This document shows positions 24,001 through 39,000 of a stretch of DNA of 64,000 nt, piece by piece. The stretch is taken from the NCBI GenBank assembly GCA_002633005.1, contig NMRA01000096.1:562614-626613 (forward strand), given 5' to 3'. The translations under genes were made by a program, and so were the position numbers. The number at the start of each line of letters is the position of its first letter. The stretch's first letter is position 1. Below the pieces are notes generated by a model. The model searched no databases, had not been told where the DNA came from, and saw nothing but the letters and a program-made list of their open reading frames with translations. The stretch comes from Phoronis australis (lineage: Eukaryota > Phoronida > Phoronidae).

Positions 24001-27000
24001 CATTATAAGAGATGACATTTTCAAACCATTTTTAATTGCTACTTTAAGCCTGAGTGCAGAGCAACCCCAGAAAAATAGATTCTCATAATCATGATTGTCT
24101 TGACTATAGATTTATTGTTGTCTTAATGATATGGTAATAAAATTAATTTTAAAGTTCGCAGTTGTGATTTGAGGATGTTTTTCGGATACAATTTCAAACT
24201 CATAGTAGTCAGCACAAAGTACACACGATCTCTTTTATCATAATCACATTCGCGATGGCATTCCCATCAAAAAAGGAGATACTGAAATTATTCTAAGTTG
24301 AAATCAAACCCCAAATCCCTGTATCCTGAAAATTTTGCATTCAACTGCTTCATAGAGATTTGTTAGACTTGGAAACAGACATGATGCATAAGAGAAGGTG
24401 GTCTATGTAGACGGGTTAAAGAAAAATGAAAGTGATGGCTTTGATGACAAGCTTTAGTTGGGTTGGGTGGACATATAGGCCTACTGGGGATAAGTAGACA
24501 CATGTTATAGAAGCATGACCAGCAGCCAGAAAGAGATCAGCAACAACACCTAAAGCCAAAGACAAAAATCACCACTCTGTTCTGTTCTATGAACATCAGT
24601 TAGCCACAGGCTAGATGTTGAATGTCCAATGCCTTCAGAGCCACTGATGACATCTGGTGGTGACATACCAGTAGCTGTAGAGCTTGGGTCCAGGCTGGTG
24701 TCTGGACTTTGAAACGGAGTAGCTGTGTTCGATATTTCAGGTGAATATGAAGCTCTCATTGAACTCAGGCTAGTTGCTGAATTGTTCATTGCCATAGCAA
24801 CAGTAGAGTCTCCAAGGAATGTTGCTTCATTTGTTGCCGAGTCGTCAGCAGAGACACCAATGGATAAAGAATGAACTACTGCAGCATCAGATGTGGAATT
24901 TAGTGTTTCAACAGTGCCTTTTCCCATTGACGATATATCAGTATACGACTGGTTGTCAAGAGCAGCGGTGGATAGAGTCTGACTGGGAAGAACGTTGACA
25001 ACTTGGGATGTAGACAATAGTGAGAAAGTTGACGAAGAACTACCAGAAACGATGTGAACATCGGGCGGAGACCAAGTGGCAAAAACGGAGGATTGTTGGA
25101 TGACTTGTGTTGTTGCTGTTGTGGTTGTTGCCGATGCTGGCGATGACTCTGTTCCAACAACAGAATTTGAATCTGAAAACAGTTCTCCAAATGCACTAAT
25201 ACATGCAATTACTATATTAATGGAAATGCTGTTGTGCCCCGCTGGAAGTGGCTTAATATTTTCAGTATGACGTCAGACACAGCTAAGCATGTATAAAAAT
25301 TCAATATCCATCGTGAAGCTGTATGATTACACATATATCAATAGCAACAATAAAAATCATGTCCGGGTGGTTAGATGATGTGAATTGAAAACATGTATGA
25401 TGAACGTATCATTCAGTTCATGTGTTACTAATCAGATTCACATTTAGCCAGGTTAACTTGGGTCACGTGATTGCATTTTTCACCATAGTGACAAGACTTC
25501 ATACCCAACAGTATAAAAAATAAAGACTATTGTAACAGAAACTACATTTAAATAATTATATCAGTAATATACAGAACAGTGGCAGATTTAGGGGGGAAGG
25601 GGGGCAAGGGGCCATGCCCTCCCTAAAATTCTCCCATATTCCATTTGGCAGTTCGGGGGTGTGAATGTCAGACTGGCAAAATCCTGGCTGATGCTCAGCC
25701 CTGCCCCTCCGCTAACTCAAAATCCTGGATCTGCCCCTGCAGAAGGCTGCAAGTCAATAGAAGCATTAAACATGACATCCTCTAGGCAAAAGTAACTACA
25801 AAAGTGATGTTCTATACCCTTAGACCTTTCCCAACTACACATGAGATGCGTGCTATAGAGCAAGTTTGTCTTATGAGAAAGCAAGACCTCGGGACGGGAG
25901 ATACCTTTACTAGCGCGACCAGTAAATTACCGGTATCTGCAACTGAAGTAATTCTATGGAGGATAAAAAGTTGAAATATGGGAAAAAATAGCTGTTTTCA
26001 TTCAATTGATGAGGACTTCTCACCAGAAGTGTCTTGTCACGGAAAGCACCCAAGGATATCTGACTTATTCTACAGAGAGTGTAGTGTTTCAGACAGTTGA
26101 TACCATGAAGAAGCACTTGAAAAGATGGACTTGATATGAAATAGATTTTATCTCCATAAAACATATGCCCCAGATAAAGTTAGACTACAGACGTTGAAAG
26201 TGATACGGCAAATTCAGGGATAAGAGGAAAGACCACCATTACCTTATCACTGACAAGGAAAAAATACAACCTATTTGCAAACAAGATTTTTGATGAATTC
26301 CAGCAACACTACAAAAAATACTATTAGTACGTCTAATGTAAAAACCAGTCAGCTAGTCGTGTATCTGACTGACCCTTGACAGCAGTGGGTTTCCTGCATG
26401 TAGGCCAACATTGAACAGGAAGGATGATTTTGACTGGCGTTAATGAGAAATACAAATGTGGTCAGGTTTGGCTTAATAGTCTGGTCAATATTTCCTCAGC
26501 TGTGGAGGATGACTTTTTCTTCCTTTTGAATAATTTCACATAATATCACTGTCAGTGTGCAGCAACAGATTTACCAAGTTTATTGATTACAAGAGAAAAA
26601 TAACCAACAAGGCTTGCTTCTGAAAAGTAAGTGAAAAGAATGACATTACATAATAGTAATTAATAGTACACATCCGAGTCAGTAATAAGAATGAATTATT
26701 CACATGCAATTGTTATTTATTCTTAAGTTCTAACTGAAACGTGGAGGCATCTATTTCTGTGCTGTTCTAGCTACACAGTTCAAGTACTGTATCCATCATG
26801 CAAAGTACAAATATACTAGGGGCCCGAGTTTCATGAAAAGCAACTTCTCTCTATAGTCAGAAAATGGTCTTAATGCTCCTACATCGTTGCTACTGAACTA
26901 AGTTCTTATAATGAATTTGTTAGCACATCCTATCATAGATATAATAAATACAAAGTATCTGAATAATCAACAATTATGGGAATTTCTGAGACTTTGCACT

Positions 27001-30000
27001 TTGATGAAGTGAGATTAGAAATTTTTCGGAAATAGTAATGTATGGAGTGCTAAGACTTGAATTTCTGACGTGAGTTTAAGCCACTTTTCATGCAACACAC
27101 CCCATTTCTACTCGGTTAATTAGGTTCACGATGCCCTAACGAGTTTAGGATGAGAAGGCTACCAACAAAAACAAACTACGGTGATCAAGCAATCAAACAT
27201 CATCAGCAAAATATAACTAATAATAGCAACATAACACATTTATCAGTTATGACAACAGCAGTCTTACCCATGATCGACCACACCGATTCGTCTGTGCTGG
27301 CTGTAGATAGAAACAGACTCTGTTAAATTTATCTCGTTTTGTTGGCCATCACACTCGTTACATTATTGCACGCTACAAAAATGGTAGTTCTATGCAAACC
27401 TGTACAGGAAATTTACTTTGTTGCTAGATCATGTATTATAATACCACATTACCGTTTTGCTAGATCATGTATTATGATAACACAATCCATGACATACCAA
27501 AAGATGGAATGTTTTTCACAAGAAAACAATGAGAAACTGGAAAAAAAACTTTTATATTTGTTATTTGTTATCAAGAATCTACCATAGGATATACAATACC
27601 ATCACCTATGCAATGAAATTCAAGAAACGAAATTCAAGAAACGAAATTCAAGAAACGAAATTCAAGAAACGCTGCCAACGAAATGCTATTGCAAACTGTT
27701 ACTTCAACAGTGTCCTTTTGAAGGACACAAAGCCTTATCAAAAAAGTAGTGATGTCTTCAAAGTTACGGAAAAAATCTTACCAATTTAGGATACAACATG
27801 GCAGACAAGTGAAATTTCACTTTCTCATTTTTTTGATAAAAAACATGCACCACAAAATTATTAATTTTCTATGTTCAAGTTCTGTTACCAGAAATTTTTT
27901 CGAAAAATTGTGAGTATTTGCAAAGATCCTCAGAGTCTCCTTGAAAAATGAAAACGGGGAAACTTTGGCAATTACTTATGTCATAAATTGGTGAGATTTT
28001 ACCTTGTATAGCATTGTTGCAAACTTCAATGAACTAGCCAAACCACAGTCAATATGTCTCATTGTCTCAGGCCGCCTATACAGTATAGCCATTGATCACT
28101 TAATTAATTGTCCATGCCACATCACTGGGAGCCCAGTGTGTCATGTCACATAATGAGACAGTTACATGCCACCACAAGATTGAATTACATAGTACCTCAC
28201 ACACTGCTGTGTTGTTTTAGTTGACAGGCTGCACACATTATAATTGCTGTACAAGTGACCTTATGGTCAGGGACAATCCACCAAGTCCCTTCCATGCTAT
28301 GTTATGACATTGAAGACAACAAAAGTTGGTGTTTGGCAATGGTAACACTAATGAGCAAGTGCAGTAAAACAAAACTTGACATTAAATGTCAAACTTAATA
28401 CCATCGACTAGACTAGAGCTAGGAAATGACGGTTTCTGTTAGCTCGGAACAGGTTTAAAAATACAATCCCAGTTTTGAAATACAATTCCAGTTTAGAAAT
28501 ACAATTCCGGTTGACTCACAACCATTCACCAAGAGTTTCAAAAAGGAATTGACTATCACTTAAAGCCATGACAATCCTTGGGCCTTTTGCATAGGTTCTA
28601 TCATCATCACAAACAAAACAAATCTCATTGAAGTCAAAATTGAAGAAAACGTCCTACATGGTTGTGGGCATAAAATCTGACAACTGTGTAACAGTTGCGC
28701 CACTTTACAAAGGACCCAGCAGGAATATTCTAAAGGCTCATTTCGCGTGACCAAAGCAATTTGTACAGTACAGTTTGCAACCTAAGGTTATAAACTGGTC
28801 TCGTTACAACAAAGTTCAACTGCACTAATCCATTAAGAATAATATCGCAACAGTCAGGAATTCAGGAGTTTGTACTAACACAGAAGTACATATTTAGACA
28901 GATGTGCATTCATTTGAGCCTGCAACTCTGAGTATATCAAAAATTAGGCGCATACTCACACAAAAAATTGAGTGAAACCAAAGTGCAAGAATAAGGAACT
29001 ACAGGAATGGTCATTTTGGGGAGGTCCTATCCCCAGTCTATTGTTTTGTAACAATGAAATGACCACTAATTTCTATAACTTCTACTAATGTAAGCCAAGA
29101 CTGAATGACAGCCTAAATGTCCAATCACTCAAATATGCCACTTCAGACAATAATGCCTTCAAAGCCTAGAGGCAGCCAGCTTGGCTGTGAACCTGACTGA
29201 GTAGCTGCAGAACTCAAGAGCTGGGTGTGTCAGGTTTACAAGCACTATAGCTAGAAGGCAATCCAGATTACCATTAGAGTCACTATGGAGACAGGCCTGA
29301 AAAGCTTCAAATGAAGTGGGGTCAAGATTCTCGGCATACCAGATGTTTGGAAAAACATAAATAAATGGTTCTTCCTGGGAAGAACTATAGTTTCAGCACC
29401 TGTGCACATTTTAGGTAGCACGGACATTATGTAATGCAATGATTGTAAAATAGCCTTAAAGTAATTTTAGATATATTTTAAAGCATACCGGCTGGTGCTA
29501 CATGTTTTGCACATTCTCCATCAATCTTATGACCTAGACTAATTAAAAAAATACGGTGACAATCCCCTGAGGGTCTGCTTTGTTGAATACACTGTCAATG
29601 ACAAAACACCTTTTCCGGTAAGGCAAGAGATAACATGGGTTTGAATAGTAAACACTAGTTCCAAATATAAATATGTTTAACTATAAGAGACAAACCACTC
29701 TCCACTAACTTTTCTGCGCTTAACGAAGATAACAAATCTACTTGAAGTTCAAATAACCAGGAATTGTTCACCTTTGTTTTGAAGACTTGAATGTAGAGTA
29801 TTTGCTTTAAGGACGTGCATTCTCTAATCAGCACTCCTAGTTTGTATTTTCAACAATTCTCACAAAGAAAAGGAATGAACGTTTTTTGAATAATTGGACA
29901 CGATAGCCTGCAAATAGAAAACAGCCAAGTTTGGATAGAAAATCTGGGAATTGTTTTTGATAATCAACTTAAGTGGAGCTAACTGTTGTCAAGGTGGTTA

Positions 30001-33000
30001 TTAAATTTAAGTTCTCCAACAGCTTCCAGTTTAAACTACAACAGTCTAGACATGCTGAACCAGTGTGACACAAAATTGTGTGGGAAAACTTACTAAGTGA
30101 GACCTTATTTACTAGTGTGGGTATTAAGCCAAATATCTGGGTAAAACTACATATTTCTTACAGAAGAAAGTCTGTAGAATCTAATCATTGACTTAATCTA
30201 ACCTACCTTCTGTAAATTGGGTCTCGTGGCAAATTAAGCAAAGCGCAAAATTAAGGTACACGCCTAGCAAAACAACAGAATCAATTAAATGACCCGGGTC
30301 ACGATGAAATCTCAAAAACACTTAAAACTATCACTTCATATTTGTTTTACGCAACCTCAGAGTTTTCTCATAAAAACCATAAAAGCTCTATTTTTGCATG
30401 CAAAGTGATTCACTTCAAAAACAATCCCTAATAGTGTTTTAGAGAACATTGAATAAAGCAGAGTCAAAAAGTTTAATGAATCCGATAAGTCACTTCTTGA
30501 TATCACGCTCAGAAGTTGGCTGCCAAATTTAGACATTTTTCGAAGATGCTACATTAGCAACCCCATGCGCGTACCCAGCCATCGATATGGGGGGGGGGCT
30601 CGAATTCCCGACGTTGTGGACCATTTGCTAACAAAAGAGCAGGCGGACTAATAAAAAAAATTAAAAAAAAAAACGGGAGCACCTCTGTGAATTGCGACTT
30701 TGCGCTTATTTAGTGGACTTTTGTCCCATTTTCTCGGACTTTTTGTCTCTCGGGGGCAGACCTTATTGCCCACTTCGCCAAATTTTGGCTCAAATGAGCC
30801 CCCCCCCCCGAGTCCCTCCTGGGTGTACGCATGAACCCCACTTACATGTTCAGCCGACTGCGCAGAGTTCTTTTGAGAAAAACTAGAACACAAAGACAGG
30901 ACATTGTAGACTGCAGTGACTAACCACTGTGATTGGTAAAATCTTATCTGTGTATATTTGGTTTAAAAATCGCTGGTGATATCAATACAAAGAGAGTCAG
31001 TCTATAACACCAGGGAGTAGAAACTTACAAGAACAAATAAGCAGACAGCAAATATTGTTCAATTTGGACAAAGACAATGATTGAAATTGCTATTTTTTCT
31101 ATTTTGCAAAGGCTTGTAACAAATGTTCAAAAATTCACCAAAAGTTGCTTGATTGCAAAAGTATCACACAACAAGTGTAAAAAAATTCAAATTCAGTTTA
31201 CCTGCTAGACGTAATCATTGACAAAATGAAAAAACAGGTGTATCATGCTGTGTACTCATTGTATTTTCAAGAGCAGAAGGGAACAGATAAGTACCTTAAG
31301 ACTTACACCTGGTAAAATACAGCTAATAAAAAGTCATTGGCATAAAACCAGCCTTGTTATTATCAGAGGTTCCAAATAGTGTAACCTTATACATAAGACT
31401 CCACTTCAACTGGGAGATAAATCACCAGAGATAAAGGGTAACTACAGAACTGGGGTGGGACTGGTGGCAACTAACTATTAGCATACCGAGCAGAGTTTCC
31501 TCAAATTCAAACAAAAACAAATGCCAAAATTGCCATGTTTTTTCCATGTGTGCATTGTTGACAGCTATACATTTATATAAACTGAGCAAATAATGAGGTA
31601 AAATTTTCCTCGTGTTTATTTTTCTAGTCCTAGACTCCATCTGACCTGAGGGAGTCCAACTTCCTCCAATACACCATGCTACAAATACCTCCAGCTCACT
31701 CAACAGCGCGAAACGAAATGTCAAGTAAGTGAATCACTTTACCCTACCTCCACCTAAGAGATTATAAGAACCTTTTTTCTACACCATGTCATATTTGCGA
31801 AATGTTTCTGTGGATAGCAATCTGCATTCCTGTGTAACATGCAGGATGTCCCCAAAATGTATTCACAGTTGAAATGAAAATAACAAAACTGTTTATTGAC
31901 TTAAGAACATCATTACTAAATTCATCAACATGCAATCAAAAAAAAAGAGAAATTTATATAGTTTATTAACTTGGGAAGAATATTTACAGTGCAATGCATG
32001 GACAGATAAGCAGTTTGCTTGCAGCAATGTCCGATCAATTTTTTATGTCCAACATTTGTTTGACATACAAAGCGCAGAGCGATCACACATGCCCAGGCAC
32101 AGATCCGTGGGAACTGAAATTGAAATGTCAGTCCATTTTCTTATATAGGACAATCAGACTTCAAAGGTTCCTTCACGAAGAACCATAACGGGGTTCTCGT
32201 GCTTTTAACCCAGGTGTTTTGTGCAATTGGCCCAACCTTGAGGCCTGCGCACGTCTGATGCACTGCAAATAACACCAGGCCACCTGCATTTTTTTAGATG
32301 AATTTGAACTTCCAGCACCGACGAGTTAGTGCATTTTTGAGACACCCTGAATATTACGATATAAGTTTCTGAATTAAGGACAAGTACTTAGGATCTGCAT
32401 TAAGCTGGAGCTTGCTGAAATGGATTTTTTTGTGAAAGCAGATAACTTTTTTTCTTTTAAGTAAATATTACAAACAAAACAGCTGTCACATTGTGTTTGT
32501 GCAGCAGTCCTCACAATAACTTACATAAGTCTAGCAGCAATCAAAATTGACACATATTCAGTACCTGGGTTAGCTACACTTGTATCATCAAGAGATATAT
32601 GCACCATACATCAGGTTGAAGCAATTTTATTAATTTATTCATGGGTGATTAATAAATTCATAATTGTTTGTGTATCAAAATTAATTAAGAAACTCCAGTG
32701 AGCTCAACTACACAACAGTACAACAAGAGCAACGCAGAGCGTTGAAATGCGCCCACGAATGCATTGCAAATGGTGTGCTTTTAGGGTTATTTATTTGTAT
32801 CATTAAAATGACCACTAGATGGCACAAAAACATACAATCCATCCAAAAACAAGAACATGCCATATTTCATAAAAATCTGTCAAGGAACTTCAGAGAAACA
32901 AAGGAAAACAGAATAAAACGAAATTGCCACTAGTGTGCACAGTGTCCGTTGGATCCGCCTGAAAGTCGTCGTCGTCTGTTGTTGATCTTCATATAAATAC

Positions 33001-36000
33001 ACTTACTATTAATTTAGTAAAGATCCTGCAGTGGGTTTAGGAGATACAACTATGGGCGTAAAACAAAACTACCACTAGGAGGCACCACAGTAGTCAGTCA
33101 CCATCACCAAAGGTCGTCTTCTCACTGAGAACATTATTACATGCCAATTTTCAAATGATTTGGTTGATACAGGGGTGGACACCAAAAATAAGATTTGAAA
33201 ACAGCAAATGGCCACTAGGTGGTGCAAAATACCCCGATTCCATCCAAAAACAGGAAGTTAGCGTCATCACAGCAATAAATGCCTATATTTAAAATTTTAA
33301 GAAAATCTGTTGAGGACCTTTGAAGATACTGAGTCAAACATAAAAAACTAAAATTGCCACTAGGGGGCACAGCAGTTGTCAGATATGTCCAAAAGTCGTC
33401 GTTATCCGTAGTCAACATCATATAAATACACTTGCTAAATTAAGTAAAGATCCTGCGAATGATTTAGGAGATACGGTCATAGGCGCAACAAAAACAAAAC
33501 TGCCACTAGGAGGCGCCACAGTAGTCGAAAACGTCGGAAAATCATCGTCAATCGTCCTTTTCATAGTAAGCACAAAAATGCCAATTTTCAGAACCATCCT
33601 TTGAGCGGTTTGGTTGATAGAGCGGTGGACGCAAAAAACAGACTCAAAAACAGTAAAAATGGCCACTAGGTGGCGCAAACTACGTCATCTCAATAATAGG
33701 TGCATACATAAAAAATTTCATGAAAATCCATTAAGGACTTTTGAAGATACAAAGGTAAGCGTAAAAAATTAAAATTGCCACTAGGGGGCACACCGGTAAT
33801 CGGATCCGTCCGAAAGTTCGCTCATGCCGTCCCATTCATGAATAGAACAAATATGCCAAACTTCATGAACGTATGTCAAAGGGTTTTGGAGATAGAGCAG
33901 CAGACGCCGGACGGACGCCGCCCGGACGGACGAATGCCGCCCGGACGGACGAATGCCGCCCAGACGGACGAATGCAGCCCGGACGGACGAATGCCGCCCG
34001 GACGGAGATGACGGCATAATGCGTCCACATATAAATATGCAGGCGCATAAAAATTGAGGGCATGAAGTATGGCGCAACAACACTCCTAACCACTGTACTG
34101 ATATTATTTATGACAAACGACGACTAAGTAAGGACTTAAAATGAGATATTCAAGTGAAGAAATTACTGGTCTCCAGGCATCAATAACAAAAACTGGTTAC
34201 ACATTGGAAACATGTTTACTCAGCTACCACTCCAACACATCTCAAAATGATACTTTGAAACCTGACTTAAACTTCCTATCTAAATGATGAAAAATTAAAC
34301 TTAGATATTGTAACACAATATTACTAAACATGCCCAAACTTTTGATATTGTATTGCATAAATACCTGAAATCACAAAGGAGTATATTTCAAGTTGTTTCC
34401 ATCAAAAACCACCAAATGCGAAATAAAGGTTGAAATGAAAATAAGAAGTTTCCTAATCTGAGTAACAGAAACGGGCTCCAGAGCTTTAATTTTACAAGAG
34501 CATACAGAAAAAAAGTGTAAATGGAATCTTTGACTGTTGTTACAATGCTGATGCGAACTTAACTGTGTCAAAAGGCAGACCAAAACATTCTCTGTTACAT
34601 AAACTCAGATGTTAGAGACAGGCTACCCAAATTCTCTCAGAGAATATCACTTTTGTAATGGCCCCTTTGAACACACAGATTACCCATGGAGAACCATGTG
34701 TTTTTTTACACTAACTCATCCATCTGACACTGGAATTCTATTTTCGTTAGGATATCTATCAGCAGGCTAAAGCTGAATCTGTCTATTGCCTTATGATTAC
34801 AAGCCCTAAGTGCTGCACTTAACTGCTTTTCTCCCAATGGCAGAAGACAGGTCTGACACCTGGAGGTTGAACAACAATAATAGCACCATGAAATTTGGAT
34901 AGCTTCCAGATGTTGGTCAGATAACTCACACAAAGGAAGAGGTTCACCAGCAACACAAAAGAAGGTCTCAAAGTAAAATGAGAGAGCTCTTCAGAGCAAC
35001 ACATGGCAAAACTGAATACATATGATGACGAAAATAAATGCCCATGATGATGATGATGGTGATGATGATGATAATGAACGATAACGACAAAAATGATTAC
35101 GAAACTGAGCTGGAAAACCAAAAAAGTGCAGTTCAAGGCATCTCTAAAAATCTCTTCATCAGAAAGTCTTGAACAATTCCTGCAAACGGTAAGTCCTAGC
35201 GAAAAACAGATGACATATTCTAAGCAGTATGAGATCTATTTATAAGCCCAATTTCCCTCAAAAGACAGCAAAGCAAAGTATATTTTTTAATACTCGGCCA
35301 TTATGTAAGGCCAATGACAATTCTTCTATTTAGCACACTATATGGCCACTGAAATTTTGATTTGTGCGATTTCTCAACAAAAACAGTGAAGATTAAGAAA
35401 AGACCATTTTAATATTTTGTACTGTGTTTATTTCAAATTTTTGTTAAAGTTTCCCTTATTTGCAGCAAGATAGTATAAAAAATGAAAAAATGACAATTGT
35501 CTTATCCAAATATCATTCAAATTTATGCTGCAACAATGTTAGTGTCAAACATAGAATTAGCATTGAAGAAAATACAAAAAACATAGAAGCAAATAATTCA
35601 TGATTATCACACAGACAAAAGTAGCTGCCAAAAAGTAGGTTACAAACAGTAGTCTTATTTATTTTCATAATGCCTCAAATATCACTCAGCAAGCAGTAAG
35701 AGTTGATAAGAGGAGGATGAACTGGAACCCATCAGGGAACAGATAAGGACTAATTACAGAGGGCTCTACACTAGCCAGCACTGAGTTATCTACATCATAC
35801 AGTAGGGTGCACCAGACAAGAATAAGAATTTTGGAAAGGAAATCTTCCAACCAGAAAAACAACTACCATAAACACACCTATGTAGTGCTGCAGGGTCTTT
35901 TTCAGAAATTACTTTCTAAATTACATTCCACGAGGAGAGAGCCACCTTAGCAGCAGAACTACTTTGAAAACCATAAAATTTCACTAATTTAGGACACAAA

Positions 36001-39000
36001 ATGGGCAACAAGGGAATTTGAATTTCTTCATTTTTATAAAAGATATGTGGTTGGCAGCCGTCTGCCTCGAGAGACAATGGATATGCGCCCTCTGTCAGTC
36101 ATTGGTTGAATTGCAATGTTGGCCATGGGTAAAAAGCCCGATTCTGGAGCATCATGTTTTTGGTTGCAGTTGTCGCAGGGGTAAACTTGAAAAAAACATA
36201 ACATAGCATTTTTAATCCATTGTCAGGGCCTTCGATAATTTTAGAGGACATGACTGTCTGCTGCCTAAGCCTGGCCAATCCTTGATACCAAAATGGAGGC
36301 ATTAAGGGCCTGTTTAGTATCCTGAATTAATAACCGAGGCAGACTACTTGTTCGTATTTTGCTCAATGTTAATGACCTAGGATTACACAGCAAGACCTGG
36401 ATGAAAACCATGCACATTTCAACAGAACAAAAATATCTCACCAACTTCACAGAAAAATAACTAACCCAAAATTTGACCTTAGTTTTTCATTTTCAAAGGT
36501 CCTTCATGTTGCAAGGATGTTCACAGTTTCCTGAAACACTATCTGGTAGTAGCTATAGCTCAGAACTTGAAAACCATAATCATTTATTTGGTACCAATAC
36601 TACTGATCCTTCAAGAAAAAATTCACTTGTCCACCATATTGGGTTCTATATTGGTTATTGGTGGGATATTACAGTGACTANTCTCCCAATGGCAGAAGAC
36701 AGGTCTGACACCTGGAGGTTGAACAACAATAATAGCACCATGAAATTTGGATAGCTTCCAGATGTTGGTCAGATAACTCACACAAAGGAAGAGGTTCACC
36801 AGCAATACAAAAGAAGGTCTCAAAGTAAAATGAGAGAGCTCTTCAGAGCAACACATGGCAAAACTGAATGCATATGATGACGAAAATAAATGCCCATGAT
36901 GATGACGATGGTGATGTTGATGATAAAGAACGATAACGACAAAAATGATTACGAAACTGAGCTGGAAAACCAAAAAAGTGTAGTTCAAGGCATCTCTAAA
37001 AATCTCTTCATCAGAAAGTCTTGAACAATTCCTGCAAACGATAAGTCCTAGCGAAAAACAGATGACATATTCTAAGCAGTTTGATGAGATCTATCTGTAT
37101 GCCCAATTTCCCTCAAAAGACAGCAAAGTAAAGTATATTTTTTAATACTCAGCCATTATGCAAGGCCAATGACCAATTCTTCATTATGTAAGACCAATTC
37201 TTCTATTTAGCACACTATATGGCCAGTGAAATTTTGATTAATGCGATTTCTCAACAAAAACAGTGAAGATTAAGAAAAGTCCATTTTAATATTTTGTACT
37301 GTGTTTATGTCATAAAGCAATTTTTGTTTAAGTTTCCCTTATTTGCAGCAAGATACTATAAAAAATGAAAAAATGACAATTGTCTTGTCCAAATGTCATT
37401 CACATTTATGCTGCAACAATGTTAGTGTCAAACATAGAATTAGCATTGAAGAAAATACAAAAAACATAGAAGCAAATTATTCATGATTATCCCACAGACA
37501 AAAGTAGCTGCCAAAAAGTAGGTTACAAACAGTAGTCTTATTTATTTTCATAATGCCTCAAATATCACTCAGCAAGCAGTAAGAGTTGATAAGAGGAGGA
37601 TGAACTGGAACCCATCAGGGAACAGATAAGGACTAATTACAGAGGGCTCTACACTAGCCAGCACCCAGTTATCTACATCATACAGAAGGGTGCACCAGAC
37701 AAGAATAAGAATTTTGGAAAGGAAATCTTCCAACCAGAAAAACAACTACCATAAACACAACTATGTAGTGCTGCAGGGTCTTTTTCAGAATTTACGTTGT
37801 AAATTACATTCCACGAGGAGAGAGCCACCTTAGCAGCAGAACTACTTTGAAAACCATAAAATTTCACTAATTTAGGACACAAAATGGGCAACAAGGGAAT
37901 TTGAATTTCTTCATTTTTATAAAAGATATGTGGTTGGCAGCCGTCTGCCTCGAGAGACAATGGATATGCGCCCTCTGTCAGTCATTGGTTGAATTGCAAT
38001 GTTGGCCGTGGGTAAAAAGTCCGATTCTGGAACATCATGTTTTTGGTTGCAGTTGTCGCAGGGGTAAACTTGAAAAAAACATATCGTAGCATTTTTAATC
38101 CATTGTCAGGGCCTTCGATCATTTTAGAGGACATGACTGTCTGCTGCCTAAGCCTGGCCAATCCTTGATACCAAAATGGAGGCATTAAGGGCCTGTTTAG
38201 TATCCTGAATTCATAATCGAGGCAAACTACGTGTTCGTGTTTTGCTCAATGTTAATGACCTAGGATTACACAGCAAGACCTGGATGAAAACCATGCACAT
38301 TTCAACAGAACAAAAATATCTCACCAACTTCACAGAAAAATAACTAACCCAAAATGTGACCTTAGTTTTTCATTTTCAAAGGTCCTTCATGTTGCAAGGA
38401 TGTTCAGTTTCCTGAAACACTATCTGGTAGAAGTTATAGCTCAGAACTTAAAAATCATAATCATTTATTTGGTACTAATACTACTGATCCTTCAAGAAAA
38501 AAATTCACTTGTCCACCATATTGGGTTCTATATTGGTGGGATATTACAGTGAATAGAACGAGCCAGGTAAAACAATCTAAACCAGCTGACCAGTCGAGGA
38601 AACCTTGAAATACAAGTCAAGTTCATAAACAACGCCCCGGGGAGTGACCCCAGGTAGGCTTAATGAGTTTGCAACACCTTGCCACAACCAATAACTAAAT
38701 TGCTATTTCTAATTACTAAAACTCACATCTTGCCAAGATGTAGTATGGAAGCTAGCACATGCTGTGTGAGTCTGCCCCAGACTGTTTGCCATTTGCAGTA
38801 ATTCAATAAAGAGGAAATGTCCTATGTAATCACTAGTTTGCCTGAGAAAAATAGTTCACCGAGGCAAAAATCAGACCTCCAAAGCCATGCCCCGATTACT
38901 TCTAAAGCAAATATCCGTATGCAAGCCACTATCATAATGATTTCGAGATTCATAGAATTCAGGCTTGCTGGTCTTGTGCAAACAAAAATGCTAGAAAAAT

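Larger units (their letters stand above)
32722..34053 (-). mobile_element. HINE/pearl-like repeat carrying a CTCF-motif array, copy 1
   Basis: Read on the minus strand the element starts TTTTTATGCGCC with a hairpin (34017-34048), has a 19-bp minisatellite, then about 147-bp monomers, and ends with subterminal GGGCGCATTT, hairpin CAACGC-aga-GCGTTG type (32730-32744) and CTCTTGTT. Both ends match the copy at 58616-60043. Hairpin ends, subterminal inverted repeats and a tandem core recall Helentron-associated (HINE) and bivalve pearl elements; the class is inference. It carries eight CTCF-like motifs, all on the plus strand. No protein is encoded. Confidence 0.75.

Noticed and set aside
34819-35136. 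ORF with a poly-His stretch (also at 36623-36988)
   Set aside because: The His run is the translated ATGATG microsatellite, and the frame is duplicated by the assembly artefact.
36018-36302. Overlapping ORFs on both strands, repeated at 37901-38185
   Set aside because: Their repetition is explained by the haplotype duplication around N36681. There are no splice signals and no recognisable protein.
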